Origin: an uncultured delta proteobacterium
GTDB lineage: Bacteria > Myxococcota_A > UBA9160 > JAFDET01
DNA length: 64,000 bases
NCBI GenBank assembly: GCA_947259215.1
Contig: CAMYLJ010000018.1
Span: forward strand, 1 to 64,000
Direction of reading: 5' to 3'
Part shown: in pieces, positions 33,290 to 44,486 of the stretch
Layout of the letters: each line of letters begins with the position of its first letter
Position numbering within the stretch: the first letter of the stretch is position 1
The notes under the pieces: model-generated
Databases searched by the model: none
The model's input: the letters and a program-made list of their open reading frames with translations, nothing else
What the model was told of the DNA's origin: nothing
Program-made: the position numbers and the translations under genes

Positions 33290-34336
33290 GTGCTGCGCGA
33301 CGAGCGACCCACCGGCGTCCTGCTGATCAACCTGGGCTCCCCCGACGCCCCCGAGACGGGCCCGGTGCGCCGGTACCTGCGCGAGTTCCTGTCGGACCCG
33401 CGGGTGCTGGACCTGCCGCAGCCGCTCCGGGGACTCCTGCTCTACGGGGTCATCCTGCCCTTCCGGCCCCGACGCTCCGCGGCCCAGTACCGCAGCATCT
33501 GGACCCCGGACGGCTCGCCACTGGTCGTGAACGGCCGCGCCCTGGCGGACGCCCTGGCCAAGGAGCTGGGCGACGGCTTCCGGGTCGCCCTGGCGATGCG
33601 CTACGGGGGACCGTCGCTCCCGGACGCCCTGGCGACGCTCGCCGCGGAGGACGTGGCGCGCATCCGCGTGCTGCCGCTCTTCCCCCAGTACGCCTCGGCC
33701 AGCAGCGGCTCGGCCCTGGCCCGCGCCTACGAGCTGGCGGGAGCCATGAACAACGTCCCCGCGCTCGACGTGGTGTGCACGGACTTCTTCGACGACCCCG
33801 GCTTCGTGGCGGCCACCGCGGAGGTGGCGCGGCCGCAGCTCGCGGCCTTCGATCCGGACTTCGTGCTGCTGAGCTACCACGGGCTGCCGGAACGGCAGGT
33901 GCGGGCCAGCGAGACGCGCGCCGGCCACTGCCTGGCTTCGGCCGGCTGCTGCGACGCGGTCGCCCACGCGAACCGCTGGTGCTATCGCGCCCAGTGCTTC
34001 GCCACCAGCCGCGCGCTGGCGGCGGCGCTCGACCTCGAGCCGGAGCGTCACGCCACCGCGTTCCAGTCGCGCCTGGCCGGAGACCGCTGGATCGAGCCCC
34101 ACACGGACAAGCTCCTGCCGGAGCTGGCCGCTCGCGGCGTGCGGCGCCTGGCCGTGCTCTGTCCGTCCTTCGTGGCCGACTGCCTGGAGACCCTGGAGGA
34201 GATCGGCGTGCGCGCCCGCGATCAGTGGCGCGACGTGGGCGGCGAGGCCCTGGAGCTCGTCCCCTGCGTGAACGCCCACCCGACCTGGGTGCGCAGCCTG
34301 GCGGACCGGGTGCGCGGGACGCCGGGGGCCGGCTAG
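33290..34336 (+). CDS. hemH: Ferrochelatase
   Basis: 348 residues. Inserts Fe(II) into protoporphyrin IX as the last step of haem synthesis. Motifs: LLINLGSPDAPE, YRSIWTPDGSPLV, the catalytic-His loop SYHGLPERQ near 200, SRLAGDRWIEPHTDKLL near 265, and LCPSFVADCLETLEEIG. A Cys-rich stretch, GHCLASAGCC then NRWCYRAQC (about 210-240), replaces the simple loop of E. coli HemH and could hold an iron-sulfur cluster, as reported for some bacterial ferrochelatases. Its stop overlaps by 4 bp the stop of the convergent sulfotransferase gene. Confidence 0.94.
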   Translation: MLRDERPTGVLLINLGSPDAPETGPVRRYLREFLSDPRVLDLPQPLRGLLLYGVILPFRPRRSAAQYRSIWTPDGSPLVVNGRALADALAKELGDGFRVALAMRYGGPSLPDALATLAAEDVARIRVLPLFPQYASASSGSALARAYELAGAMNNVPALDVVCTDFFDDPGFVAATAEVARPQLAAFDPDFVLLSYHGLPERQVRASETRAGHCLASAGCCDAVAHANRWCYRAQCFATSRALAAALDLEPERHATAFQSRLAGDRWIEPHTDKLLPELAARGVRRLAVLCPSFVADCLETLEEIGVRARDQWRDVGGEALELVPCVNAHPTWVRSLADRVRGTPGAG

Positions 34337-34962
34337 GCGCCGCCGGCGCGGCTCCGGTTGCGGTAGAGCGAGGCGTCGACCGCCTCGCGCATGGCCGCCT
34401 CGTCGAAGCCGCCACCCAGGAACGCGTTCACGGCGCGGGCGGTGGCGGCCGGGTCCTCGATCGCCACGCGGTAGTGGACCTCGATCAGCTCGAAGTTCGC
34501 CCGCTTCTTGCACAGCAGGCGGGTGCGCACGATGTCGTTCCGGTACGCCTCCTTCATCGCCTCCTGCTCGGCGCTCGTGTCGCCCTGGTCGAGGCGCGCG
34601 ATCATCTTGTCCTGGCTGGCCAGCACCTCGTCCAGGTCGCGGCGCATGAAGATCACGCGGTAGTCGTTGTCGTCCGGAAGATCCTTGATCAGGAAGGAGA
34701 TGGCCTTCACCGCCTTGCCGCGGCCTTCCCGCAGGTAGGACTTGTCCGTCTCCTTCTCCAGGTCCTTGATGCGCTCGAGCTCGAAGTAGCCCTTCGGGTT
34801 GTCCACGTCCGCGCTGCGCACGCCGTCGCTCAGGATCGGGACGCCTCCCGCCTCGAGCATCTTCATCATCATCGAGGTACCCGAGCGCGGCAGCCCGCTC
34901 ACGATGACGATGGGCTCGCCCTGGCGACTCCCGAACAGCCTGCGGCGGAGGGATTCGAGCAC
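34333..34962 (-). CDS. Sulfotransferase family protein
   Basis: 209 residues, soluble. The 5'-phosphosulfate-binding P-loop is IVIVSGLPRSGTSMMMKMLE (about 17-37), and the 3'-phosphate strand-helix segment YRVIFMRRDLDEVLASQ comes near 105. The fold suggests PAPS-dependent sulfate transfer, but the acceptor cannot be read from sequence. Last gene of the five-gene envelope operon; ATG 34962 lies 10 nt after the membrane-protein gene. Some proteins of this P-loop group are not proven sulfotransferases. Confidence 0.8.
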   Translation of the reverse strand: MLESLRRRLFGSRQGEPIVIVSGLPRSGTSMMMKMLEAGGVPILSDGVRSADVDNPKGYFELERIKDLEKETDKSYLREGRGKAVKAISFLIKDLPDDNDYRVIFMRRDLDEVLASQDKMIARLDQGDTSAEQEAMKEAYRNDIVRTRLLCKKRANFELIEVHYRVAIEDPAATARAVNAFLGGGFDEAAMREAVDASLYRNRSRAGGA

Positions 34963-34972
34963 GGCTGGGCTC

Positions 34973-35791
34973 CTAGATGGTCACGCCGAAGAGGCCCTTG
35001 ACGGCGAACCCGGCGGCGAGCGAGAGCACGAGCGCCCACAGCACGACTCCCCCCTCTCCGTCGGGGAGCGGCCCCAGGGCGCGCGGATGGACGCCGAGCT
35101 CCATCGACAGCACCGGGCCGCCGGCGGGCAGCGCGGTCTCTCCGGGGTAGAGGATGGCCTCGAACCCGCGCAGCCGCTTGAGTGGCACCTTGCGCGGCTC
35201 TCCGCCGACCGCCCAGCCCTTGGGGAAGGTCTCGTCGCCCACCGTCAGGGCCAGCACGTGATCGCCGGCCTCTTCGGCGCGCAGCCGCCAGAAGACCTGG
35301 TGGTCGGCGGTCTGCACCGGCGGCGCGTCGAGCACGATTCCGTCGGGCAGCGTCAGCGCCACGTCCCGGGTCGAGACGCCGGCGTCCGGGTCGAGGGTCA
35401 CGTGCAGCAGCTCGACGGACCCCTTGGGCGACGGGTCGTAGGCGTAGTTCGCGACCAGCTGCGCCAGGATCACCACGAAGGGCCCGATCATCACGACCAT
35501 GGGGATCATGTGGTTCCCCAGGTAGACGACGTTCTTTCCCAGGATGGCGCCGGTGGACTTCAGCACCTGCAGGATATCGTGGCTGAAGAGCCGGATCTCC
35601 AGCAGCCGCATGCTGATCTGGCTCTTCACGCGGGCGAGCGCCTTCTGGTTCGAGACGGCCTTGTAGACCAGGATCGCCAGCAGGCCCATCAGGGCCGGCC
35701 AGAGCACCAGGTCGAACGCCGCCGGCCCGTGCCCGAAGGGCGCGAGCACGACATCGAAGGCCGCGGAGGAGACGCTGTTGAAAGTCTGCAC
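34973..35791 (-). CDS. Conserved membrane protein of the phosphatase-sulfotransferase operon
   Basis: 272 residues. Three hydrophobic segments: about 25-45 (DLVLWPALMGLLAILVYKAV), about 93-115 (HMIPMVVMIGPFVVILAQLV), and the C-terminus at about 250-270. Between the first two is a basic amphipathic stretch SNQKALARVKSQISMRLLEI, and after the second a beta-rich domain of about 130 residues, probably periplasmic. The paired helices with a basic helical hairpin vaguely recall Oxa1/EMC3-type insertases, but I cannot confirm this. It lies 18 bp after the RHH gene and 10 bp before the sulfotransferase gene. Confidence 0.75.
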   Translation of the reverse strand: MQTFNSVSSAAFDVVLAPFGHGPAAFDLVLWPALMGLLAILVYKAVSNQKALARVKSQISMRLLEIRLFSHDILQVLKSTGAILGKNVVYLGNHMIPMVVMIGPFVVILAQLVANYAYDPSPKGSVELLHVTLDPDAGVSTRDVALTLPDGIVLDAPPVQTADHQVFWRLRAEEAGDHVLALTVGDETFPKGWAVGGEPRKVPLKRLRGFEAILYPGETALPAGGPVLSMELGVHPRALGPLPDGEGGVVLWALVLSLAAGFAVKGLFGVTI

Positions 35792-35809
35792 GAAACGAAA
35801 GCTTCGGGG

Positions 35810-36010
35810 CTAGGAGATGTAGCCGAGTCCCTTGAGGCGGTCCCGGATGTCGTCGTCCGAGCCCGCGTCCTCGAAGTGCAGCATCTCCTTCTCGAGGACG
35901 TGGGTGATGAACTCCTCGGCGGTCGCGTAGCCCGCCACGTCGGCCACCTTGCGCAGGCGATCGTGGAGGTCGCGATCGATCTTGACCTTGATGCTGTTTC
36001 CTCTGAGCAT
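35810..36010 (-). CDS. Small ribbon-helix-helix protein
   Basis: 66 residues. The N-terminal strand SIKVKIDRDLHDRLRKVADV followed by GYATAEEFITHVLEKEM fits a ribbon-helix-helix (CopG/MetJ-like) DNA-binding fold, so it may control its own operon. The tail ends DDIRDRLKGLGYIS. A similar ending, EMLKSLGYVQ, closes the divergent lipoprotein encoded at 40466. ATG 36010 has GGAGAA upstream and lies 29 bp after the phosphodiesterase gene. Confidence 0.75.
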   Translation of the reverse strand: MLRGNSIKVKIDRDLHDRLRKVADVAGYATAEEFITHVLEKEMLHFEDAGSDDDIRDRLKGLGYIS

Positions 36011-36039
36011 CGAACGTTCTCCTTGTCGGCGGCTCGGGC

Positions 36040-38048
36040 CTACTGGATCGGCTGCCCGACCATGCCGGGCAGCGGCTCGACTCCGTAGTGGGCCAGCAGG
36101 GTGACGGTCAGGTCCGTGAGGTCGTAGCCACTCCCGCTGAGGGTGCGGTTCACGAGCAGGATGCCGGGTACGACGTCCGGCGACATCAGGTGGTTGCCGG
36201 ACCAGCGCGACAGGTTGTCGGCAAAGACCTCTTCGGTGATCTCGCCGAGGGTCGAGTCGTCCGAGGCGCCGTAGCCGGCGTCGTAGCCCACCACCAGATC
36301 CGGCCCCTCGTCGCGGCGCTCCTCGCTGTAGACGTCCGCACCGCGGTCGACGCGCAACACCACCTGCTTGCCGTTCTTCGGGTCGCGCAGCGCTTCGAGT
36401 CTCCCGGAGATCTCCGCGGCGAGCGCGTCGGCCTCTTCCGGCGCGACGCTGCCTTGCCCTTCGCGACCGGCCAGATTCAGGTAGAGGCCGTTGAAGCCGA
36501 GGCCGTACGCCCGGGTGCGCGACCAGTCGACGTCGCCCGCCACGATCTGGCCCGTGCGCGCGCCGTCGGTCAGCACCAGGTAGCCCGCGTCGCGCAGCCA
36601 GGCGTTCAGGTGGAGCTGGCGGGTGTAGGTCTGGAAGCCGTGGTCGCTCATCACGATCAGCAGCGTGTCGGGCGGAAGCCGCTTGCGGACCTCGCCCAGC
36701 TGGCGGTCCACGTCGCGGTAGAAGCGCTCGACGTCGTGGGCGTGACGGCCTGCGACGGCGGGGTCCTGGGCGGGATGGGGCGGTGCACCGGGGTGCTTCG
36801 GGTCGGCGTGGCGCCAGAGCATGTGGCACTGGAGGTCGATGTCCGACAGGTAGACGAAGGTGGCGTCGCCCGGCTCGAAGCGATCGAGCGCCAGGCGCAC
36901 CAGCTTCTGGTTGTCCTCCTGGACCAGCGCCACCTGCTTCAGGTAGTCGTCGTCGTCGAAGACGCCGTCGGAGAGCGCATCCGTCTCCTCCGGCATCCCC
37001 TGGGTGTAGTACGGGCCGACCGCATCGAAGAGCTCGATCGCGAACTCGTCGGGGCTCGTGAGGGGCACCGCCGGGCCGGCGGGCGAGATGTTCACCGGCG
37101 ATGCGTAGACCTGGAACCCCGGCGAGAGCTCCTTCGCGTAGAAGCGCAGCGTGCCCGCGATGGACGAGAGGCCCAGGGGCAGCGCCTCGAACTCGACCTC
37201 CAGCCACTCCGACCACTCGCCCTCGCGGAGAAGCGCGCGCTGCCCGCCGACCTCGACCACCATGGCCTTGCGGTCGGCGCCCAGGTGGAAGGTCACGCCG
37301 AGGGTCAGGTAGTCGGCCTTCGACGGCAGCTGGCCGGGCTCGAGGCGGAACTGGTCGGGCGGACCGCGCAGGACGCCGCGGACCGTCTCCGGCGTGCCGT
37401 CCAGGTCGAGGTCCTGCACCCGCACCAGCTCGATGTCGCCCTTGGGATCCTCGTCCTCGACGGGGCGGTCGCTGTAGAAGGTGTAGGTGCCGAAGCCGCC
37501 GCGGACGTCCACGGTCCCCATGCCGCCCAGCACCCGGGCGTCGGAGGGGGGCGTCGGGAAGTTGCCCGGAACGCGGTAGACCTCGACGTCCACGCCGCGA
37601 TCCTCGAGGACGTCCCACCACGGCACGCCGCCGCGGTTGTTCACCACCTCCGGGGTCGAGATGGGAATCACGTAGCCGAAGAAGCGGACCGCCGAGCCCG
37701 GGTCGTCGACGGGCGGCGTCGCCGAGGAGATGGGCTTGTAGGTCGCGGGATCACGGTGGATGAAATCGAAGATCCCGTGTCCACCGGGATTCATGCCCGT
37801 CACGAAGTTCGACCACGCGACGGGGCTCTGGGGCGGGACCGACGTGCCCAGGGTCTGGAGGCTGCCCTCGGCGCGCAGCGCCGCGAAGTTCGGCATCGCG
37901 CCTTCCGCGAGCAGCCGCTCGAGGATCACGGGATCCATGCCATCGACGCCCACGACGAAGACGCCGGCGCGTTCGGGGGCCGCCTGGGCTGGGGAGCAGA
38001 AGAGGAGGACCGGCAGCAGGAACAGGGTCCGGGGCCAACGCAGGGTAC

Positions 38049-38052
<4 letters not shown>
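36040..38052 (-). CDS. Exported alkaline-phosphatase-superfamily phosphodiesterase (short form)
   Basis: 670 residues with a Sec signal peptide (cleavage after PAQA). The type I phosphodiesterase/phosphoglycerate-mutase-like core has all expected metal sites: VVGVDGMDPVILERL, nucleophile region PPQSPVAWSNFVTGMNPG, DIDLQCHMLWRHADPKHP, IVMSDHGFQT and SGNHLMSPDVVPG. A beta-rich insert (about 150-330) separates the nucleophile from the rest. It probably hydrolyses phospho- or phosphonate esters in the periplasm. ATG 38052 overlaps the stop of the upstream paralogue (ATGA). The pair share about the same domain order, consistent with an old duplication. Confidence 0.85.
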
Positions 38053-40304
<2,252 letters not shown>

Positions 40305-40465
40305 CGTCTGCGGCTTCCCTCCCGCGGGGGGTTCGAGGCTGGCCCGGATTCGAGCGACCCGTAACAATAGGGTACCCCTCAGGAACGGACAGGTTATGGC
40401 GCGAGGGCGCGGGGATCCGCTTCATTTCCCCGGGTCGCCTGCAAGCTGCGTCCGCTGGAGCCCTT

Positions 40466-40939
40466 ATGAGACCCTTCTGCGTGTTCGTGATCTGCCTGGC
40501 GCTCGCCGCCTGCTCGGCGAGCCCGCGCGAGTCACTGGACGAGGCGCGCCAGGCGCTGGCCGAGTCGCGCTACGCGGACGCCGTCGCGGCCGCGGACGCG
40601 GGCCTCGGCGGGACTGCCGACGACGTGACGGTCTGGGGCCTCGAGCTGGTGAAGCTCGAGGCGCTGGCGCGCGCCGGGCGCGGGGACGAGACGCTGGCGC
40701 AGCTCCAGCTCTTGGCCGCCGCGCGTCCCGAGCAGATCCCGGCCTCGCAGTACACCGCCACGGCCGGCCAGCTGCGCGCCGCCGAGCAGGCCGTGGCCGC
40801 GATCCAGGTCCTGGACCTCGGCCTCCAGCGCTTTCCCGACGAGCCGACCCTGGTGGCCCTGATCGAAGAGGCCAAGGCCGCGCCGGCCCCGGGGAGCGAC
40901 GAGCTCGAGATGCTGAAGTCGCTCGGCTACGTCCAGTAG
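40466..40939 (+). CDS. Small lipoprotein with TPR-like helices and LKSLGY tail
   Basis: 157 residues. Signal MRPFCVFVICLALAAC with lipobox ALAAC. The mature part is all-helical: SLDEARQALAESRYADAVAA and AIQVLDLGLQRFPDEPTLVA look like TPR helices. The last ten residues, EMLKSLGYVQ, resemble the end of the ribbon-helix-helix protein of the facing operon. ATG 40466 is preceded by CTGGAG. Function unknown; position and shared tail tie it to the phosphodiesterase operon. Confidence 0.75.
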   Translation: MRPFCVFVICLALAACSASPRESLDEARQALAESRYADAVAAADAGLGGTADDVTVWGLELVKLEALARAGRGDETLAQLQLLAAARPEQIPASQYTATAGQLRAAEQAVAAIQVLDLGLQRFPDEPTLVALIEEAKAAPAPGSDELEMLKSLGYVQ

Positions 40940-40975
40940 CCCCGGATCCGCCCCCGGGGGGCTTCGCGCCCGGCG

Positions 40976-42328
40976 CTAGCCCAGGGCGTCGGCAGCGCGC
41001 AGCCCGGACGCCATGGCGTCCGCGACCGCGACGCCCTCGACGTAGCCGCCCGCCAGCGCCAGGCCGGGCAGCCGCGCGACGCGGGCCCGGGCCTCCCCGA
41101 TGCGCGCAACGTGGTGGCGATCCGGCTGCGGCACGGCCCGGGACCAGCGCACCACCGCCAGGGTCTCGGGCAGGGTGGCCAGCCCGAGGATGGCGTCGAG
41201 CTCGTCGATCAGGCCGGCGACCAGCTCCGCGTCGGGCACGTCCACCAGCTCGGGCCGACGCGCGCCGCCGAGCATGCAGGTGAGGAGAGCACGGCCTTGC
41301 GGAGCCCGGTCCGGAAAGAGCTGGCTCATGAAGAGGCAGCCGAGCAGGCAGATCCCCGCGGCGCGCGGGACCAGGAAGCCGAAGCCCTCGAGCGAGGTGC
41401 GCACGCGGGCCGGGTCGACGCCCAGGTGCACCACTACCAGCGGCGCGTACGCCACGCCTCCCAATGCCTCCGCGACTTCCGCGTCCACGCCCTTCAGGAG
41501 CGCGGCGGCTTGGGGCGCCGGCACCGCCAGCACCAAGCGACCGACCCGCAGCTCGCGCTCGCCGTCCGGTCCCGCGAGCGCCACACGCCAGACGTCGTCG
41601 TCGCGCGCGAGCCCGACGGCGCGGGTCCCGGGCCGCAGCCGCTCGCCCAGCCCCGCCGCCAGGCCCGCAGCCAGGCCGCCGAGCCCGTCCCGGGTGGAGT
41701 GGATCCCCGGCAGACCGCGCGGCGCGGCGCGGTCGCGGGCGGACGCGAGCGCGCCGCGCGCGATGGAGCCGTGGCTGCGCTCGAACCCGACGAGCGACGG
41801 GAAGACCGCCTCGGCGCCGAGCTGGCGCTCATCGCCGGCGTACACGCCGGTCAGGAAGGGACCCACCAGGCGCTCCGCCACCTCCGCACCCAGGCGCCGC
41901 CCCGTGAACTCGGCCACGGACTCGCCGGCGGCGTCGCCCCGGCGCACGAAGGGCTCGGCCAGCAGCCGGAGCTTCCCGCGGAGCGACAGCAGCGGCGTGC
42001 GCGCCGCGGCGGCAAGCCCGGTGGGAAGCGGCTCCAGGCGGCCGGCGTGGAGCAGGAAGCGGAGCCGATTGGCCGGCGTCGCGGCGACGAGCGCATCGTG
42101 TACGCCGGCGCGCTCGAGCAACGCGCGGGCCGCGGGCTTCACCGCCAGCGTGTTGGGCCCGTGCTCCACCAGGTAGCCAGCGGTGCGCTCGCTCTGCATC
42201 ACGCCGCCGGGTCGCTCGCCGGCGTCGACTACCAGGACGTCGCGCCCGCGCTCGCGGAACGTCTGCGCGGCGGCCAGGCCCGCCGCACCCGCGCCCACCA
42301 CCAGCGCCTCCACGTCGGTCCCCGCCAC
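40976..42328 (-). CDS. hemG: Protoporphyrinogen oxidase (FAD-dependent, HemY type)
   Basis: 450 residues. Oxidises protoporphyrinogen IX using oxygen. FAD motif ALVVGAGAAGLAAAQTFRER near 10-29, PGGVMQSERTAGYLVEHGPN near 43-62, TRDGLGGLAAGLAAGLGERL, and the C-terminal LPGLALAGGYVEGVAVADAM. The product is the substrate for HemH, encoded 8 kb away. Start GTG 42328 is 2 nt after the hemE stop; GTG 42313 is an alternative. The symbol hemY is used for this type in some genomes. Confidence 0.9.
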   Translation of the reverse strand: MAGTDVEALVVGAGAAGLAAAQTFRERGRDVLVVDAGERPGGVMQSERTAGYLVEHGPNTLAVKPAARALLERAGVHDALVAATPANRLRFLLHAGRLEPLPTGLAAAARTPLLSLRGKLRLLAEPFVRRGDAAGESVAEFTGRRLGAEVAERLVGPFLTGVYAGDERQLGAEAVFPSLVGFERSHGSIARGALASARDRAAPRGLPGIHSTRDGLGGLAAGLAAGLGERLRPGTRAVGLARDDDVWRVALAGPDGERELRVGRLVLAVPAPQAAALLKGVDAEVAEALGGVAYAPLVVVHLGVDPARVRTSLEGFGFLVPRAAGICLLGCLFMSQLFPDRAPQGRALLTCMLGGARRPELVDVPDAELVAGLIDELDAILGLATLPETLAVVRWSRAVPQPDRHHVARIGEARARVARLPGLALAGGYVEGVAVADAMASGLRAADALG

Positions 42329-42330
42329 CG

Positions 42331-43353
42331 TCAGAGCGCCTGGGCGGCCCGGACGAAGGCGCGCACCCCTTCGACGGGCGTGTCGGGGAGGATGCCGTGG
42401 CCCAGGTTCAGGATGTGGCCGCGCGCGGCCGCACCGGCCTCCGCCAGCCCGCGCACCAGCTCGGCGATGCGTTCGGGCGGCGCGGCGAGGGCGCACGGAT
42501 CGAGATTCCCCTGCACGCTGGCACGCCCGCCCGCGCGTCGCGCGGCGTCCGCCAGGTCGACCCGCCAGTCGAGGGAGATGACGTCCGCTCCCGCCTCGAG
42601 CATCTCGTCCACCACGTGGGCGCCGTCGTTGACGTACAGGATCAGGGGCGCGGCGTCGCGGTCGAGCTTGGACGCGATCTCCCGGTGCACGGGCAGCACC
42701 CACGTGCGGTACTCCTCGGGCCCGAGGAGCCCCGCCCAGGTATCGAAGAGCTGCACCACCTGGGCGCCCGCCTCGATCTGCGCGTTCAGGTAGGCGACCG
42801 TGAGCGCGGTCAGGCGGTCGAGCAGCGCCCGCAGGACCTCGGGCTCGCGGTGCAGCATGCGCTTCAGCGCCCCGAAGTGGCGCGAGCCGGAACCCTCGAC
42901 CAGGTAGGCGGCCAGGGTGAAGGGAGCGCCGGCGAAGCCGATCAGCGGCACGCGCGCGGCCGCCAGCTCATCCCGCAGCCGGTGCAGGATCTCGAAGACG
43001 TAGGGCACGGCATCGCGCGGGTCCGGCACCCGCAGGCGCTCCACCTGCGCGCGCGTGCGCACGGGCTCGGCCAGGGTGGGCCCGGGCCGGAAGTCCACCT
43101 CGACCCCCATGCCGAGCACGGGGACGAAGATGTCGGAGAAGAGGATCACCGCCTCGGTTCCGACGAGCTCGAGCGGCTGGAGCGACACCTCGACGGCGCG
43201 GTCCACGTCGCGGCACAGCTCCAGGAAGGAGACCTGCTCCCGCACGGCGCGGTACTCGGGCAGGTAGCGTCCGGCCTGGCGCATCAGCCAGACCGGCGGG
43301 CGGTCGACCGGCTCGCCGCGGCAGGCCGCGAGCAGCCGCTGGCTCCGGTCCAT
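42331..43353 (-). CDS. hemE: Uroporphyrinogen decarboxylase
   Basis: 340 residues. Removes four acetate carboxyls from uroporphyrinogen III. Signatures: PPVWLMRQAGRYLPEYRAVR near 19-38, VILFSDIFVPVLGMGVEVDF, and GFAGAPFTLAAYLVEG near 140; C-terminal RGHILNLGHGILPDTPVEGV. ATG 43353 overlaps the stop of the upstream acyl-CoA dehydrogenase gene by one base (TGATG), an odd but clear coupling of fatty-acid and haem genes. Confidence 0.96.
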   Translation of the reverse strand: MDRSQRLLAACRGEPVDRPPVWLMRQAGRYLPEYRAVREQVSFLELCRDVDRAVEVSLQPLELVGTEAVILFSDIFVPVLGMGVEVDFRPGPTLAEPVRTRAQVERLRVPDPRDAVPYVFEILHRLRDELAAARVPLIGFAGAPFTLAAYLVEGSGSRHFGALKRMLHREPEVLRALLDRLTALTVAYLNAQIEAGAQVVQLFDTWAGLLGPEEYRTWVLPVHREIASKLDRDAAPLILYVNDGAHVVDEMLEAGADVISLDWRVDLADAARRAGGRASVQGNLDPCALAAPPERIAELVRGLAEAGAAARGHILNLGHGILPDTPVEGVRAFVRAAQAL

Positions 43354-44477
43354 CAATAGCCCCGCAGCCGCGCCCAGCGCTCCCGGTGCCAGCCCGCATC
43401 GCCGAACGTCTGCTGGGCGACCCTCGCGCGCTTCAGGTAGAAGCCGATGTCGTACTCGTCGGTCATGCCGACTCCGCCGAACATCTGCACCGCCTCGTTG
43501 GCGGTCAGCAGGGCGGCGTCCGAGCAGCGGGCCTTGGCCAGGGACACGAGCTCGGCAGCCTCGGCGTCGCCGGCGTCGACGGCGCGCGCCGCCGCCATCA
43601 CCGCCGAGCGGCAGAGCTCGATCTCGATGTAGACGTTGGCCGCGCGGTGCTTCAGCGCCTGGAAGCTCCCGATGGGGGCGTCGAACTGCTCGCGGCTCTT
43701 CAGGTGCTCGAGGGTCAGCTCGAAGGCCCGGGCCATGGAGCCCAGCATCTCGCCCGTGAGCCCGACGCTGGCGTAGTCCACCACCTCCTCGAGCAGCGCG
43801 CCGCCGGCGTCCGGAGAGCCGAGCGCAGCGTCCTGGGACACGTCTACGTCGTCGAGCTTCACCAGGGCCGCGTTGCGGTGGTCGATGCGGGTCTGCGGGA
43901 CCACCTGCACGCCCGTCGCGTCGGACGCCACGAGGAAGAGACCGATGCCGCCGCCGCAGCGCGCCGCCACCACCAGCAGGTCGGCGCCGACGGCGTCCAG
44001 GACCTGGATCTTCTGGCCCGAAAGCCGCCAGCCCGACCCGCGGGGCGCCGCCGTCGCCTCGATCCGCGTCGGGTCGTAGCGCGACCCGGCCTCCTGGTAG
44101 GCGAGGGCCGCCACCACGTCGCCGGATGCGATCCGCGGCAGCCAGGCGGCCTGTTGCGCCTCGCTTCCGGCGCGCTGGATCGCCCGGCCCGCCAGCAGCA
44201 CGCAGCCGAGGAACGGCTCGGGCGCCAGTCCCCGGCCCAGGGCTTCGAGCACGCAGACCAGCTCCGCCAGCCCCATGTCGGCGCCGCCGTGCTGCTCGGC
44301 GAACGGGATCCCCACCCAGCCGAGCTCGGCCATCTGGCGCCAGAGGTCGCGCGAGTAGCCGATCGGGTCCCGGGCATCGCGCAGCGCGCGCACCCGCGAC
44401 ACCGGCGCGTGCTCGGCCGCGAAGTCGGCCGCGGTCTTGGCCAGAAGCTCCTGATCTTCGCTGAGGACCAGCTGCAT
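43353..44477 (-). CDS. Acyl-CoA dehydrogenase, second subunit-like
   Basis: 374 residues, FAD-binding acyl-CoA dehydrogenase fold: GWVGIPFAEQHGGADMG, LAYQEAGSRYDP, SREQFDAPIGSFQALKHRAA, and MFGGVGMTDEYDIGFYLKRA. The E-G-T/G motif that carries the catalytic Glu in the partner (IEGGTSEIQ) is absent; the equivalent place reads QQTFGDAGW. Together with tight linkage to a complete dehydrogenase, this resembles alpha2-beta2 FadE pairs, such as those of sterol side-chain breakdown, in which each subunit supplies part of the site. Substrate unknown. Confidence 0.88.
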   Translation of the reverse strand: MQLVLSEDQELLAKTAADFAAEHAPVSRVRALRDARDPIGYSRDLWRQMAELGWVGIPFAEQHGGADMGLAELVCVLEALGRGLAPEPFLGCVLLAGRAIQRAGSEAQQAAWLPRIASGDVVAALAYQEAGSRYDPTRIEATAAPRGSGWRLSGQKIQVLDAVGADLLVVAARCGGGIGLFLVASDATGVQVVPQTRIDHRNAALVKLDDVDVSQDAALGSPDAGGALLEEVVDYASVGLTGEMLGSMARAFELTLEHLKSREQFDAPIGSFQALKHRAANVYIEIELCRSAVMAAARAVDAGDAEAAELVSLAKARCSDAALLTANEAVQMFGGVGMTDEYDIGFYLKRARVAQQTFGDAGWHRERWARLRGY

Positions 44478-44486
44478 GCAGTTCTC

